Source: CAZUQP01 sp964484285
GTDB lineage: Bacteria > Pseudomonadota > Gammaproteobacteria > DSM-16500
DNA length: 10,663 nt
Reading direction: 5' to 3'
NCBI GenBank assembly: GCA_964484285.1
Contig: CAZAEO010000077.1
Coordinates: forward strand, 1-10,663
The notes under the pieces are model-generated. The model did not search any database, had not been told where the DNA came from, and saw nothing but the letters and a program-made list of their open reading frames with translations. Below are positions 1-7,410 of this stretch, piece by piece. The position numbers and the translations under genes were made by a program. Position 1 is the first letter of the stretch; the number at the start of each line of letters is the position of its first letter.

Positions 1-1
1 T

Positions 2-466
2 ACTGCGCATCATTCTAATCTCACATATCAAAAACAATCGGGCGGTTTGAATGAGGCTTTTTCTGATATGGCGGCTCAAGCAGCCGAATTTTATGCGACC
101 AAGCATAATAGTTGGCAAATTGGCCCAGAAATTATGAAAGGGGAAGGAGCATTACGCTATATGGATGAGCCAACGAAAGATGGTAAATCGATTTCTCATA
201 TGAAAGATTATGCTGATAATTTAAATGTACACTATACTAGTGGCATTTTTAATAAAGTATTTTATCTCATGGCAACGGCTGCTGATTGGGACACACAAAA
301 AGCGTTTAATGTGATGGTTAAAGCCAATATAGAAGAATGGACAGCTAATACTACTTTTGCTGAAGCCGCTTGTGGAGTTAAGCGCGCAGCCGATGGACTT
401 GGTTACGATCTTGCGACTGTAACGAATGCATTTGATCAGGTGGGAATTGAAATGAATCACTGTTAA
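2..466 (+). CDS. M4 family zinc metalloprotease (pseudolysin/thermolysin type), C-terminal part only
   Basis: This is the last 154 codons of a secreted zinc endopeptidase; the window edge removes the signal peptide, propeptide and HExxH motif. The open frame runs in from base 2, so the first ATG at base 47 is internal. The motif SGGLNEAFSDM (residues 13-23 of the fragment) carries the third zinc-ligand Glu (E18) and the following Asp (D22). NVHYTSG contains the catalytic His (H77, like His231 of thermolysin). GALRYMDEP and WDTQKAF closely follow Pseudomonas aeruginosa elastase LasB and Legionella ProA. The Cys pair C124 (ACGV) and C154 (last residue) matches the C-terminal disulphide of pseudolysin. 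The protein ends at the catalytic domain with no extra C-terminal domain. The family degrades extracellular or host proteins after type II secretion; that export route is inferred. A strong terminator follows at 495-520. Confidence 0.95.
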   Translation, partial: TAHHSNLTYQKQSGGLNEAFSDMAAQAAEFYATKHNSWQIGPEIMKGEGALRYMDEPTKDGKSISHMKDYADNLNVHYTSGIFNKVFYLMATAADWDTQKAFNVMVKANIEEWTANTTFAEAACGVKRAADGLGYDLATVTNAFDQVGIEMNHC

Positions 467-494
467 TACTGTTAATAATAGTCGATGATAACGC

Positions 495-520
495 AAAGGC
501 ACAGTATACTGTGCCTTTTT
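495..520 (+). terminator. Rho-independent terminator after the M4 protease
   Basis: A perfect 24-bp palindrome lies at 495-518, with arms AAAGGCACAGTA and TACTGTGCCTTT. In RNA it can fold as a 10-bp stem with a TATA loop. It is followed by a T tract at 516-520. It sits 28 bases after the protease stop and 16 bases before the rdgC start, so it separates the two genes. The central TATACT (505-510) also resembles a -10 box. Confidence 0.85.
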
Positions 521-536
521 AATATAGGAACATGAT

Positions 537-1460
537 ATGTGGTTCAAGCAAATCCAATTGTTTCAACTCGCCGATGCATTACGTTTTTCTGTTGAAGATG
601 TGCAAGCAAAACTTGAGTTATTAACATTTAATCCATGTCTCCCCTCAATGTCTCATAGTATTGGATGGGTATCTCCTGTTGAAGAAGAGGATATATCACT
701 CATACAAGTGATGAGTGGCAATTATATGATTTGTTTGCAAATAGAAGAAAAAATTCTTCCCGCTATTGTCATTCGTCAAGAAGTAGTTAAAAAAATAAAA
801 CAAATAGAAACAGTAGAAAATCGTAAAGTTTCACAGAAAGAAAAATTATCTTTGAAAGATGAATTAATAATGACATTACTACCGCGTGCATTTAGTAAAA
901 TAACGCGAGTATATGCTTATATTGATACTAAAAATCATTGGTTGGTACTGGGAACCACAAACAAGAAACACACGGAGCAATTTTTATCACTATTTAAAAA
1001 ATCAATTAGTCAAAATATTCATGCATTTCAGCTAAAAAAACTTTCCACAGTGATGACATATTGGGTAACACAAAAAGAACCTTCGCAATTATTTTCTATT
1101 GAAAAAGCAGGTGTTTTGCAAGATCCAAAGCAGCAAAATCGCATTATTCGTTGTCAACAACAGGATTTATTTGCTAATGGAATTCAAACCCTTATTAAGG
1201 ATGGATGTGAAGTTAAACAACTGGCGATTGCATGGCAAGATCGAATGGATTTTGTTTTAGCAGACGATTTTTCGTTACATAGCATTAAGTTTCAGGACCA
1301 GATAATAATGCAAGCAAAAGAAATGGAAGCAGAGACCAAAGAACAACGTTTTAAAGCGGATTTTTTTATTATGGGTGAAACATTAGATGCTTTATTCAAA
1401 GACTTATTGAGTCTATTGATGGAACCACAACAAAAAATAGAACAAAACACAATAGCATAA
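537..1460 (+). CDS. rdgC: Recombination-associated protein RdgC
   Basis: RdgC is a nucleoid-associated, ring-forming DNA-binding protein that restrains RecA-promoted recombination and is found in beta- and gammaproteobacteria. The 307-residue product is close to the 303 residues of E. coli RdgC and matches it along its length. Landmarks are MWFKQIQ at the N-terminus, the TFNPCLPSMSHSIGWVSP block (residues 30-47), EEKILPAIVIRQ, KEKLSLKDE, the LLPRAFSKI signature, the KQDL and LAIAWQDRMDFVL-type segment, and the ADFFIMGETL C-terminal block. The ATG at 537 is preceded by AGGAA (526-530) and begins exactly at the family N-terminus; the ATG at 532 is in another frame. The gene is monocistronic here, bounded by the terminator upstream and the lysP promoter region downstream. 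Nothing looks broken. Confidence 0.96.
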   Translation: MWFKQIQLFQLADALRFSVEDVQAKLELLTFNPCLPSMSHSIGWVSPVEEEDISLIQVMSGNYMICLQIEEKILPAIVIRQEVVKKIKQIETVENRKVSQKEKLSLKDELIMTLLPRAFSKITRVYAYIDTKNHWLVLGTTNKKHTEQFLSLFKKSISQNIHAFQLKKLSTVMTYWVTQKEPSQLFSIEKAGVLQDPKQQNRIIRCQQQDLFANGIQTLIKDGCEVKQLAIAWQDRMDFVLADDFSLHSIKFQDQIIMQAKEMEAETKEQRFKADFFIMGETLDALFKDLLSLLMEPQQKIEQNTIA

Positions 1461-1461
1461 A

Positions 1462-1492
1462 TTAACGTGCTGCTTCATTTTCATGCTATACT
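1462..1492 (+). promoter_or_regulatory. Candidate extended -10 promoter for the lysP operon
   Basis: TATACT at 1487-1492 is preceded by TG one base upstream (TGC-TATACT), which gives an extended -10 element. A weak -35-like TTAACG lies at 1462-1467, with 19-bp spacing. It sits about 75 bases before the lysP start, in the only non-coding gap ahead of that gene. A 12-bp direct repeat follows it at 1507-1518 and 1549-1560. Confidence 0.45.
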
Positions 1493-1506
1493 AATGCGCA
1501 CTTTAG

Positions 1507-1560
1507 GTTAAATAAGTAATGATTTTTCTTATAGACAATGCTCCTCACGTTAAATAGGTA
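1507..1560 (+). repeat. Direct repeat GTTAAATA(A/G)GTA ahead of lysP
   Basis: GTTAAATAAGTA (1507-1518) recurs as GTTAAATAGGTA (1549-1560), one mismatch in 12. The copies start 42 bp apart, four helical turns, and lie between the candidate promoter and the lysP start. They could be regulator-binding half sites; no known operator is recognised. Confidence 0.45.
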
Positions 1561-1566
1561 CAACGC

Positions 1567-3018
1567 ATGATGTCATCCTTGGAAGGAGATTCGTCCACAA
1601 CTGATAAATTACATCGCACACTGAATACACGCATGTTAAGTATGATCGCCATTGGAGGTTCCATAGGGACAGGGATTTTTTTAGCGAGTGGTAATGCTAT
1701 TTATCAAGCTGGACCAGGTGGAACAATATTTGCTTATTTGATAACCGGTATTATGGTTTATTTTTTGATGACTAGCTTGGGTGAGATGGCAGCTTTTATG
1801 CCGTCTACCGGATCTTTTTATACTTATGCGACAAAATTTATTGATCCAGCATTAGGTTATGCATTGGGATGGAATTATTGGTATAACTGGGCCATTACTG
1901 TTGCGGCAGAAATTTCAGCCGCGTCACTTGTAATGCATTTTTGGTTTCCGAATACCCCGTCAGTATTATGGAGTAGTTTATTCTTAACTATTTTTGTTGC
2001 TTTTAATGCTTTTTCAGTTAAAGGGTTTGGTGAAGCGGAGTATTGGTTTTCATTTATAAAAGTGACTACCATTGTTGTTTTTATTTTAACGGGAATGGCG
2101 ATGCTGTTGGGTATTACGCATTATCATTCAGTCGGTTTTAAAAATTGGAGCGCGGGAGAAGGGCCTTTTCATGGAGGTTGGTTTGCGATATTTAGCGCCT
2201 TTATGATTGCAGGATTTTCATTTCAGGGAACAGAATTAATTGGTGTTGCTGCAGGAGAAAGTGAAGATCCTCATCAGAGTGTTCCCAAAGCAATAAAAAA
2301 GGTATTTTGGAGAATTTTATTATTTTTTATCTTATCGATAGTCATTATTAGTTTACTTATTCCTTCTACATCCACACAGCTTGCAAGTTCTGATGTCACC
2401 ATGAGTCCGTTTACTCTGGTATTTAAACAGATTGGGATTACGTTTGCTGCCTCTTTAATGAATGCTGTTATTCTGACTGCAATTTTATCTGCTGGAAACT
2501 CTGGCATGTATGCTGCTACGCGCATGCTTTGGTATTTGGCAAAAAAAGGACATGTTCCTGCTTGTTTTGGTCGAGTCAATAAACGCGGTGTTCCTGTTGG
2601 TGCACTTGCAGCAACAACATTAGTCGCTATGTTAACATTTTTATCTACATTATTTGGCAGTGGGATGGTTTATTTTTGGTTATTAAATGCAGCGAGTCTT
2701 TCTGGATTTATCGCGTGGTTAGGAATTGCTATAAGTCATTATCGTTTTCGTAAGGCTTATATGAAGCAAGGGTTAGATTTGAATAAATTGCCTTATCTTG
2801 CGAAGGGCTATCCTTATGCCCCGCTTATTGCTTTTGCTCTTTGTTTGCTTGTGATTGCTGGGCAAAATTATTCTGCTTTTACAGGCAACCATATTGATTG
2901 GTATGGATTGTTAGTATCCTACATTGGATTAATTGTATTTCTTATATTATGGTTAGGATATAAGATAATTAAAAAAACTAAAGTAATTGCTTTAACGGAG
3001 TGTAATTTTGAATATTAA
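1567..3018 (+). CDS. lysP: Lysine-specific permease LysP (APC superfamily)
   Basis: This 483-residue inner-membrane transporter imports lysine with protons and belongs to the amino acid-polyamine-organocation superfamily; E. coli LysP has 489 residues. The TM1 motif MIAIGGSIGTGIFLASG (about residues 26-42) and GWNYWYNWAIT closely follow E. coli LysP, as do GFGEAEYWFSFIKVTT, FSFQGTELIGVAAGESEDP, KVFWRILLF, NAVILTAILSAGNSGMYAATRML and IAWLGIAISHYRFR. About 12 hydrophobic membrane spans are visible. The start is one of the tandem ATGs at 1567/1570; no clear ribosome site precedes them, and the strong GGAAGGAG at 1581-1588 lies inside the gene with no usable start after it. In enteric bacteria LysP also signals lysine to CadC; no cadC is present here. 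The next gene starts 12 bases after the stop, suggesting co-transcription. Lysine specificity is inferred from similarity; a neighbouring APC specificity is possible. Confidence 0.93.
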   Translation: MMSSLEGDSSTTDKLHRTLNTRMLSMIAIGGSIGTGIFLASGNAIYQAGPGGTIFAYLITGIMVYFLMTSLGEMAAFMPSTGSFYTYATKFIDPALGYALGWNYWYNWAITVAAEISAASLVMHFWFPNTPSVLWSSLFLTIFVAFNAFSVKGFGEAEYWFSFIKVTTIVVFILTGMAMLLGITHYHSVGFKNWSAGEGPFHGGWFAIFSAFMIAGFSFQGTELIGVAAGESEDPHQSVPKAIKKVFWRILLFFILSIVIISLLIPSTSTQLASSDVTMSPFTLVFKQIGITFAASLMNAVILTAILSAGNSGMYAATRMLWYLAKKGHVPACFGRVNKRGVPVGALAATTLVAMLTFLSTLFGSGMVYFWLLNAASLSGFIAWLGIAISHYRFRKAYMKQGLDLNKLPYLAKGYPYAPLIAFALCLLVIAGQNYSAFTGNHIDWYGLLVSYIGLIVFLILWLGYKIIKKTKVIALTECNFEY

Positions 3019-3029
3019 AAGGACTCAAT

Positions 3030-3335
3030 ATGCCAGAAATTATCACAAAATATCCTGAAGTTGTGATGCAAGTATTACAAGGATCTGGGGCAAAGTGTGG
3101 TACAGGTGAAAAACAAAAAATACTGACCCATTGTCCACCGGGTCAATTTTGTTCTTTACCAGCGGGTGAAATGTGTGTATATGGCATACAGGATATTTCT
3201 CACATGCAACAAGTAAGTTCAACAGAAATATTCCAAATAATCAAAGATGTTCCGCCTATGTTCAGTCTGATGAATTTAGGTTTATTAGCAGTGATATTTT
3301 TAGTCGGTTTATTTATAGGGACACGAATAAAATAA
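3030..3335 (+). CDS. Small Cys-rich protein with one C-terminal membrane segment, function unknown
   Basis: I cannot name a function for this 101-residue protein. Residues 1-75 are soluble with four cysteines (C23, C35, C42, C49). Three of them fall in a compact block around HCPPGQFCSLPAGEMCVYG (residues 34-52), which could bind metal or form disulphides. Residues about 77-97 (SLMNLGLLAVIFLVGLFIG) form a single membrane span followed by a short basic tail (TRIK), which suggests a C-tail anchor with the Cys-rich part in the cytoplasm. There is no signal peptide. The gene starts 12 bases after the lysP stop with a good AAAAGGA site (3017-3023), and the phospholipase-like gene follows after 22 bases, so it is probably the middle gene of an operon. 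Base use matches its neighbours. Confidence 0.8.
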   Translation: MPEIITKYPEVVMQVLQGSGAKCGTGEKQKILTHCPPGQFCSLPAGEMCVYGIQDISHMQQVSSTEIFQIIKDVPPMFSLMNLGLLAVIFLVGLFIGTRIK

Positions 3336-3357
3336 TCTAAGCGAACGAGTTAATTCA

Positions 3358-4500
3358 ATGGGTAATAGAGCCGCATTGCAAGCCAAGGAAACTATTTTAA
3401 ATTGTGATGAGTATGTTAAATCATTACTTGGGGATCTTGAAAATGCTAAAAGAAGTATTGAGTTAGAAACATACATATTTAATGAAGATAGTTTTGGTAA
3501 AAAAATTATAGATGTTTTGATCAAAGCAGCATCTAGAGGAGTCAAAGTAAGATTGCTCTTAGATGGTATAGGGACTTCTTCTTGGTATGATGGCATAAGA
3601 AAAATGGAAGAAGGAGGAGTGAAGGTTCGAGTTTTTAATCCCTTTCCTTTGAAGTTATGGCAACTTAATCGCACCCATTTTCAATCTTCAATTATTTTTA
3701 AAATTATATATTTTTTTCTGAGAATGAATTCTCGCAATCATCGAAAAACCTGCATCATTGATGGCGCTATTGTTTATGTTGGTAGTATCAATATTACGCA
3801 ATCGCATTTTAGCTTTCAACAAGGCGGAGAGGGCTGGATAGACGCTGTTGTCAAAGTGACACAAGTTGATTTGCAAGAATTACAATTTGCTTTTGATATA
3901 GCATGGTACGGTTTTAGTTTAAATGAACGAATCAAGAAAATTTTTAAGCCAGTTAAAAAGAACCCTGTTTTTCGTTTAAATTATTTCAGGCGGCAACGTC
4001 GTTTACTTTATAAATCTTTGTTACAACAGATTTTTCATTGTCAACATAGAGTTTGGATGATGAGTGCATATTTTAATCCGGATTATTTTTTATTGAGATA
4101 TTTAAAAAAAGCAGCGAAACGTGGCAGAGATGTAAAAATATTGTTACCACATGATCCTGATGTGGCAATCATGTCATTATTTGCCAATGCTTTTTATTCC
4201 AGTTTGCTGCAAGGAGGCGTCAAGATTTATGAATACTTGCCTTCAGTAATACATGCCAAAATGTTAATAATTGATGATTGGTATTGTATTGGATCAAGTA
4301 ATTTAACTCAACGCAGCTTAATTCATGATCTGGAGGTTGATGTTAACATTCAAACGAATAGCGCTAAAAAAATACTTGAAAAACAATTTTTGGATGTTAT
4401 ACAGGGATCTCGTCAACTTTCTTTAGAGGATTTAAAAAAATTACCTTTATATAAAAAAATGTTAAGCCAATTATTATTGTATATAAGATATTTTTTTTAA
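3358..4500 (+). CDS. Phospholipase D-family protein, cardiolipin synthase (ClsB)-like
   Basis: The protein has 380 residues with two HKD motifs, the signature of the phospholipase D superfamily. The first is H128-R-K130 with D135 (NHRKTCIIDGAIVYVGSINI); the second is H299-A-K301 with D306 (HAKMLIIDDWYCIGSSNL). The N-terminal KRSIELETYIF and GVKVRLLLDGIG segments are typical of cardiolipin synthases, which join two phospholipids to make cardiolipin or transfer phosphatidyl groups at the inner membrane. Unlike ClsA there are no N-terminal membrane spans, so it resembles soluble or peripheral ClsB (413 residues in E. coli). The segment between the motifs (residues 185-225) is strongly basic, which fits binding to anionic lipid. 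The ATG at 3358 has only a weak ribosome site, consistent with coupling to the gene 22 bases upstream. Substrate is not shown by the sequence; a phospholipase or transphosphatidylase remains possible. Confidence 0.9.
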   Translation: MGNRAALQAKETILNCDEYVKSLLGDLENAKRSIELETYIFNEDSFGKKIIDVLIKAASRGVKVRLLLDGIGTSSWYDGIRKMEEGGVKVRVFNPFPLKLWQLNRTHFQSSIIFKIIYFFLRMNSRNHRKTCIIDGAIVYVGSINITQSHFSFQQGGEGWIDAVVKVTQVDLQELQFAFDIAWYGFSLNERIKKIFKPVKKNPVFRLNYFRRQRRLLYKSLLQQIFHCQHRVWMMSAYFNPDYFLLRYLKKAAKRGRDVKILLPHDPDVAIMSLFANAFYSSLLQGGVKIYEYLPSVIHAKMLIIDDWYCIGSSNLTQRSLIHDLEVDVNIQTNSAKKILEKQFLDVIQGSRQLSLEDLKKLPLYKKMLSQLLLYIRYFF

Positions 4501-4513
4501 ATTTATTATGTAT

Positions 4514-4540
4514 GTTACAAAGTGTAAATTTGTTTATAAT
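4514..4540 (+). promoter_or_regulatory. Sigma-70-type promoter for the universal stress protein gene
   Basis: A consensus -10 TATAAT lies at 4535-4540, with GTTACA (4514-4519, four of six matches to TTGACA) 15 bp upstream. The predicted transcript starts near 4547, just ahead of AAGGAA (4552-4557) and the ATG at 4565. The short spacer makes the -35 assignment uncertain. Confidence 0.55.
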
Positions 4541-4564
4541 TTTCACGCCATAAGGAAATAGAAG

Positions 4565-5458
4565 ATGAATAATTTAAAAAAAATTTTAATAGCGACTGAT
4601 TTCTCAGAGCAATCACAATTTTCAATTTCAAGAGCAATTGATATCGCCAAAACAACTAAAGCAGAACTTATTATTATGCATGTTGCGCAAAAAGATTTTT
4701 TCGATAAAATTATCATGGGTATTATTCCGCTTGCAAATAAGATTTTCATGAAGCCTAAGGAATATGCAACACAGCTTTTAAAATCACAAATAAAAGAGCT
4801 GTCACGTCATAAATTAAAAATTCATTATGTTGTTGTTGCGAGCAGTCATCCGGCTATTAAAATTTTACAATATGTTAGAAGTCATAAAATTGACTTGTTA
4901 GTGATAGGAGCTCATGGAAAATATTCTATTCACGATTGGTTTGTTGGTACCACAGCAGAATACATAACAAGAAAAACGATCTGTCCTGTGCTAATCGTTA
5001 AAAAACTTCCTAAAAAAACCTATCAAAAAATTCTGGTTCCTGTTGATTTTTCTGCAGCAAGTCGAATGGCTCTGCAATTTGCAGGACAATTATTTTCTAA
5101 AAAAAACTTGCATATATTGCATGTGGGGGATCATGAATATGCAGATTTATTAAAGAAAGAAAGCAATTTATCCAAAGAAAAGTTAAAAGCCATGCGTCAA
5201 GCTATACTGCATTTTTTAAGTGATAAAACTAAGCAATTTATAAAAAAATGTAATAATAAATTCACTCGTTTTCCTCATACCGTTAAACTGGGTTATCCTG
5301 GAACCGTCATCATAAAAGAAGCGCAACAGTTAAAGCAAGATCTTGTAGTGATGGGAACTAAAGGGCATAGTCAAATGCATTATATCTTTCTTGGAAGAGT
5401 TGCGAGCCGTGTATTGATTGAAATTGATAAAGATATCTTGCTGGTTCCGCCTACATAA
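4565..5458 (+). CDS. Tandem-domain universal stress protein (UspA superfamily)
   Basis: The 297-residue protein holds two Usp domains. Domain 1 (about residues 4-147) starts KKILIATDFSEQS and carries the ATP-binding motif G115-2x-G118-9x-G128-T129. Domain 2 (about 153-296) starts YQKILVPVDFSAAS and carries G264-2x-G267-9x-G277-R278. In the second the usual final Ser/Thr is Arg, so domain 1 is the likelier nucleotide binder. Family members are cytoplasmic proteins induced by starvation, oxidative or acid stress; partners are rarely known. The length fits E. coli UspE-type tandem proteins (about 315). The ribosome site AAGGAA at 4552-4557 sets the start, and a promoter with a consensus -10 lies just upstream, so it is probably transcribed separately from the phospholipase-like gene. 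The antiporter gene converges from the other strand 78 bases away. Confidence 0.93.
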   Translation: MNNLKKILIATDFSEQSQFSISRAIDIAKTTKAELIIMHVAQKDFFDKIIMGIIPLANKIFMKPKEYATQLLKSQIKELSRHKLKIHYVVVASSHPAIKILQYVRSHKIDLLVIGAHGKYSIHDWFVGTTAEYITRKTICPVLIVKKLPKKTYQKILVPVDFSAASRMALQFAGQLFSKKNLHILHVGDHEYADLLKKESNLSKEKLKAMRQAILHFLSDKTKQFIKKCNNKFTRFPHTVKLGYPGTVIIKEAQQLKQDLVVMGTKGHSQMHYIFLGRVASRVLIEIDKDILLVPPT

Positions 5459-5504
5459 CGACCTATGTCTAATCGCAACACTATTTTTATGACAAAAATA
5501 CAGT

Positions 5505-5533
5505 GCATTAAGAATAATGCTGATGTTATTTTA
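5505..5533 (+). terminator. Possible weak terminator between the stress protein and antiporter genes
   Basis: GCATTA (5505-5510) and TAATGC (5515-5520) form a 6-bp stem with an AGAA loop, followed by a T-rich stretch. A second AT-only hairpin, TATTTTT/AAAAATA, lies at 5482-5500. Both lie in the gap between convergent genes; neither is G+C-rich enough to be convincing. Confidence 0.3.
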
Positions 5534-5536
5534 TTT

Positions 5537-7213
5537 TTACAGATTATTCTCTTTTTTTATTTCGTCGTATTTATCTCCTAATATATATTGAGCAAGGCTA
5601 TGTGCCGCTTTTATCGCAGCATCTTTGTACGGGATAAAAATTAAATCTACTGGAATTGTTTTTAAGGATGCTAATTCATGTTCGTTATAAGCACTTAAGG
5701 CAATTTTTCCGGTATAGTGATTTTCTTTTAACGAAGAAATAAGAGTGTGATTTATTTCGGCGCGTGGAATAGTACTAACTACCCATTTCACTTTTGCAAG
5801 TGGCAATGTTTTAGTAAATTCAAGATCTTCAGCATCACCGTAACGTGTAAGTAAATGATGATTTTCCCAAGTTTTAACTTTTTGAGGGTCGAAATCAATA
5901 CCTAAAATGTGTAATCCGAGTTTTCTTAAAATATTTGCCATAGTTTCGCCGTATCGCCCAATACCAAAAATAATAATATCGATCTCATTTTTTTTGCTCG
6001 AAGAATAAGTATCCTCGCGATAAGGAGCGCGTCTTTCGAAGATACCTAACCACGGATTGAGCCAGGCATATAAAACATGAGAATAAATAATGAGATAAGT
6101 TGATAATCCAATTGTGATAATTCCAACTAAGGTAATTAGCCCAACGGTGTTACTATTAATATGACCTAAAGATTCTCCCAACGCTGCTAAAATTAAAGAA
6201 AATTCGCTAATTTGTGCAACCGTTAATCCTGCTAAAAATCCGGTTCTTTTGCGATAACCCATATAACCCATAATAATCATAACAATAATTGGGTTACCAA
6301 TTAATACAAATAATGAAAATACGACAGCCGAGACGAGTTGTGTATGTAGTAGCGATAATTGTAATTTTGCTCCTAAATCGAGGAAGAAAAATAACAACAT
6401 AAAATTTCGCAATGTTTCTAGACGGGATGCTAAAGCATCCCGATATTTGGTGGAGGCGAGTGAAACCCCTGCAAGAAACCCGCCCACTTCTTTACTGAAA
6501 CCTAACATATCTGCGGTTCCAGCGAGAATGACTGCCCATGCAACAGCGGATAACACTAATAATTCACGAGATATAGCAATTTGATCTAACAAATAAGGTA
6601 ATACAAATCGCATTAATAAGCCAATGACTGCCAAAAAACCTACTCCTTTAAAAACGAATGATAAGATTTCCAATTCAATTGAGGAATAGGTTTTTGCTCC
6701 GATACCAAAGGAAGATAAAATAATAATGGCAATAATAACAATGATGTCTTGTACCAGCAAAAAACCAACTGCAATGCGGCCATAGAGGGAATCAATTTCA
6801 TTTTTGTCAGATAATAACTTGACAATAATGATGGTGCTTGAAAATGTCAGCGCTACGGCAACATAGATAGCGGAGATATGATCTAAATGCAGCATTAATC
6901 CAATGAAATATCCAATAATAGCGGTAAAAATAACTTGTCCTAAGCCGGTCGCGAGAGAAATGGCGCCCAGTGTACGGATAAGTGTTAAATCCATTCTGAG
7001 ACCAACAATAAAGAGCAATAACGTCACACCCATTTTAGCCAGTAAATCAATTTCACTGGTGGCAGTGATCCAACTGAGAACACTGGGACCTAACATAATT
7101 CCAACGATGATGAAAGCAAGAATTAACGGTTGATACAAGCGCACCGCAAGAAATCCAAATGCCACAGAAAACATTAGTAAGATTGCAAATTCATTAAATA
7201 AATTGCCAAACAT
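5537..7213 (-). CDS. CPA2 family cation:proton antiporter with C-terminal TrkA-N (RCK/KTN) domain
   Basis: This 558-residue inner-membrane protein has a hydrophobic Na+/H+-exchanger domain (residues 5-385, about 11-12 spans) and a cytosolic Rossmann domain (about 411-545). The exchanger part shows the conserved membrane-embedded Gln-Asp pair Q155-D156 (FLLVQDIIVI) and GFSKEVGGFLAGVSLA. The Rossmann part has the dinucleotide loop G417-I-G-R-Y-G422 and an acidic residue ending the second strand (D440), typical of NAD(H)-binding KTN domains. There is no TrkA-C domain. Related proteins (KefB/KefC, YbaL) move K+ or Na+ out in exchange for protons and are gated by nucleotide or redox state; the ion here is inferred as K+. 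The start is supported by AAGGA 10 bases upstream (complement of 7223-7227). It is transcribed alone, convergent with the stress protein gene and divergent from the acyltransferase gene. Confidence 0.93.
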   Translation of the reverse strand: MFGNLFNEFAILLMFSVAFGFLAVRLYQPLILAFIIVGIMLGPSVLSWITATSEIDLLAKMGVTLLLFIVGLRMDLTLIRTLGAISLATGLGQVIFTAIIGYFIGLMLHLDHISAIYVAVALTFSSTIIIVKLLSDKNEIDSLYGRIAVGFLLVQDIIVIIAIIILSSFGIGAKTYSSIELEILSFVFKGVGFLAVIGLLMRFVLPYLLDQIAISRELLVLSAVAWAVILAGTADMLGFSKEVGGFLAGVSLASTKYRDALASRLETLRNFMLLFFFLDLGAKLQLSLLHTQLVSAVVFSLFVLIGNPIIVMIIMGYMGYRKRTGFLAGLTVAQISEFSLILAALGESLGHINSNTVGLITLVGIITIGLSTYLIIYSHVLYAWLNPWLGIFERRAPYREDTYSSSKKNEIDIIIFGIGRYGETMANILRKLGLHILGIDFDPQKVKTWENHHLLTRYGDAEDLEFTKTLPLAKVKWVVSTIPRAEINHTLISSLKENHYTGKIALSAYNEHELASLKTIPVDLIFIPYKDAAIKAAHSLAQYILGDKYDEIKKENNL

Positions 7214-7248
7214 GCGGGCTTATCCTTTGAGGATTTTAAATAAGGATA

Positions 7249-7258
7249 ACAAATTTGT
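7249..7258. promoter_or_regulatory. Palindrome ACAAATTTGT in the divergent intergenic region
   Basis: A perfect 10-bp palindrome lies 36 bases upstream of the antiporter start, in the gap shared with the divergent acyltransferase gene. It could be an operator for either gene, but palindromes of this length arise easily in AT-rich DNA. Confidence 0.2.
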
Positions 7259-7340
7259 CTGTTACGTATCATAAAAACTGGATGAATAAAAATGATATAA
7301 ATAAAGCAAATATTGAATAATTGAGTATTTTAAAATCTTA

Positions 7341-7370
7341 TTGATTATTAATTTAATAAATCTTTATAGA
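7341..7370 (+). promoter_or_regulatory. Candidate promoter for the acyltransferase/cNMP-binding gene
   Basis: TTGATT (7341-7346) and TATAGA (7365-7370) are separated by 18 bp, each with four of six consensus matches. The predicted start of transcription is near 7377. That would leave almost no leader before the ATG at 7381 but a normal leader of about 34 bases before the ATG at 7411, which supports the latter as the start codon. Confidence 0.5.
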
Positions 7371-7398
7371 ACATCTTGATATGATTAACGTATGGCTT

Positions 7399-7406
7399 AA
7401 GGAAAG
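7399..7406 (+). promoter_or_regulatory. Ribosome binding site that fixes the start at 7411
   Basis: AAGGAAAG lies 4-11 bases before the ATG at 7411 with ideal spacing. No such site precedes the in-frame ATG at 7381, so the shorter 400-residue product is preferred. Confidence 0.75.
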
Positions 7407-7410
7407 TCTT

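Noticed and set aside
1581..1588. Strong GGAAGGAG as the lysP ribosome site
   Set aside because: No in-frame start codon follows at usable distance before the conserved N-terminal region, so it is probably internal coding sequence.
7381..7410. Upstream ATG as start of the acyltransferase gene
   Set aside because: It has no ribosome site and would lie almost at the predicted transcript start; ATG 7411 has an ideal AAGGAAAG.
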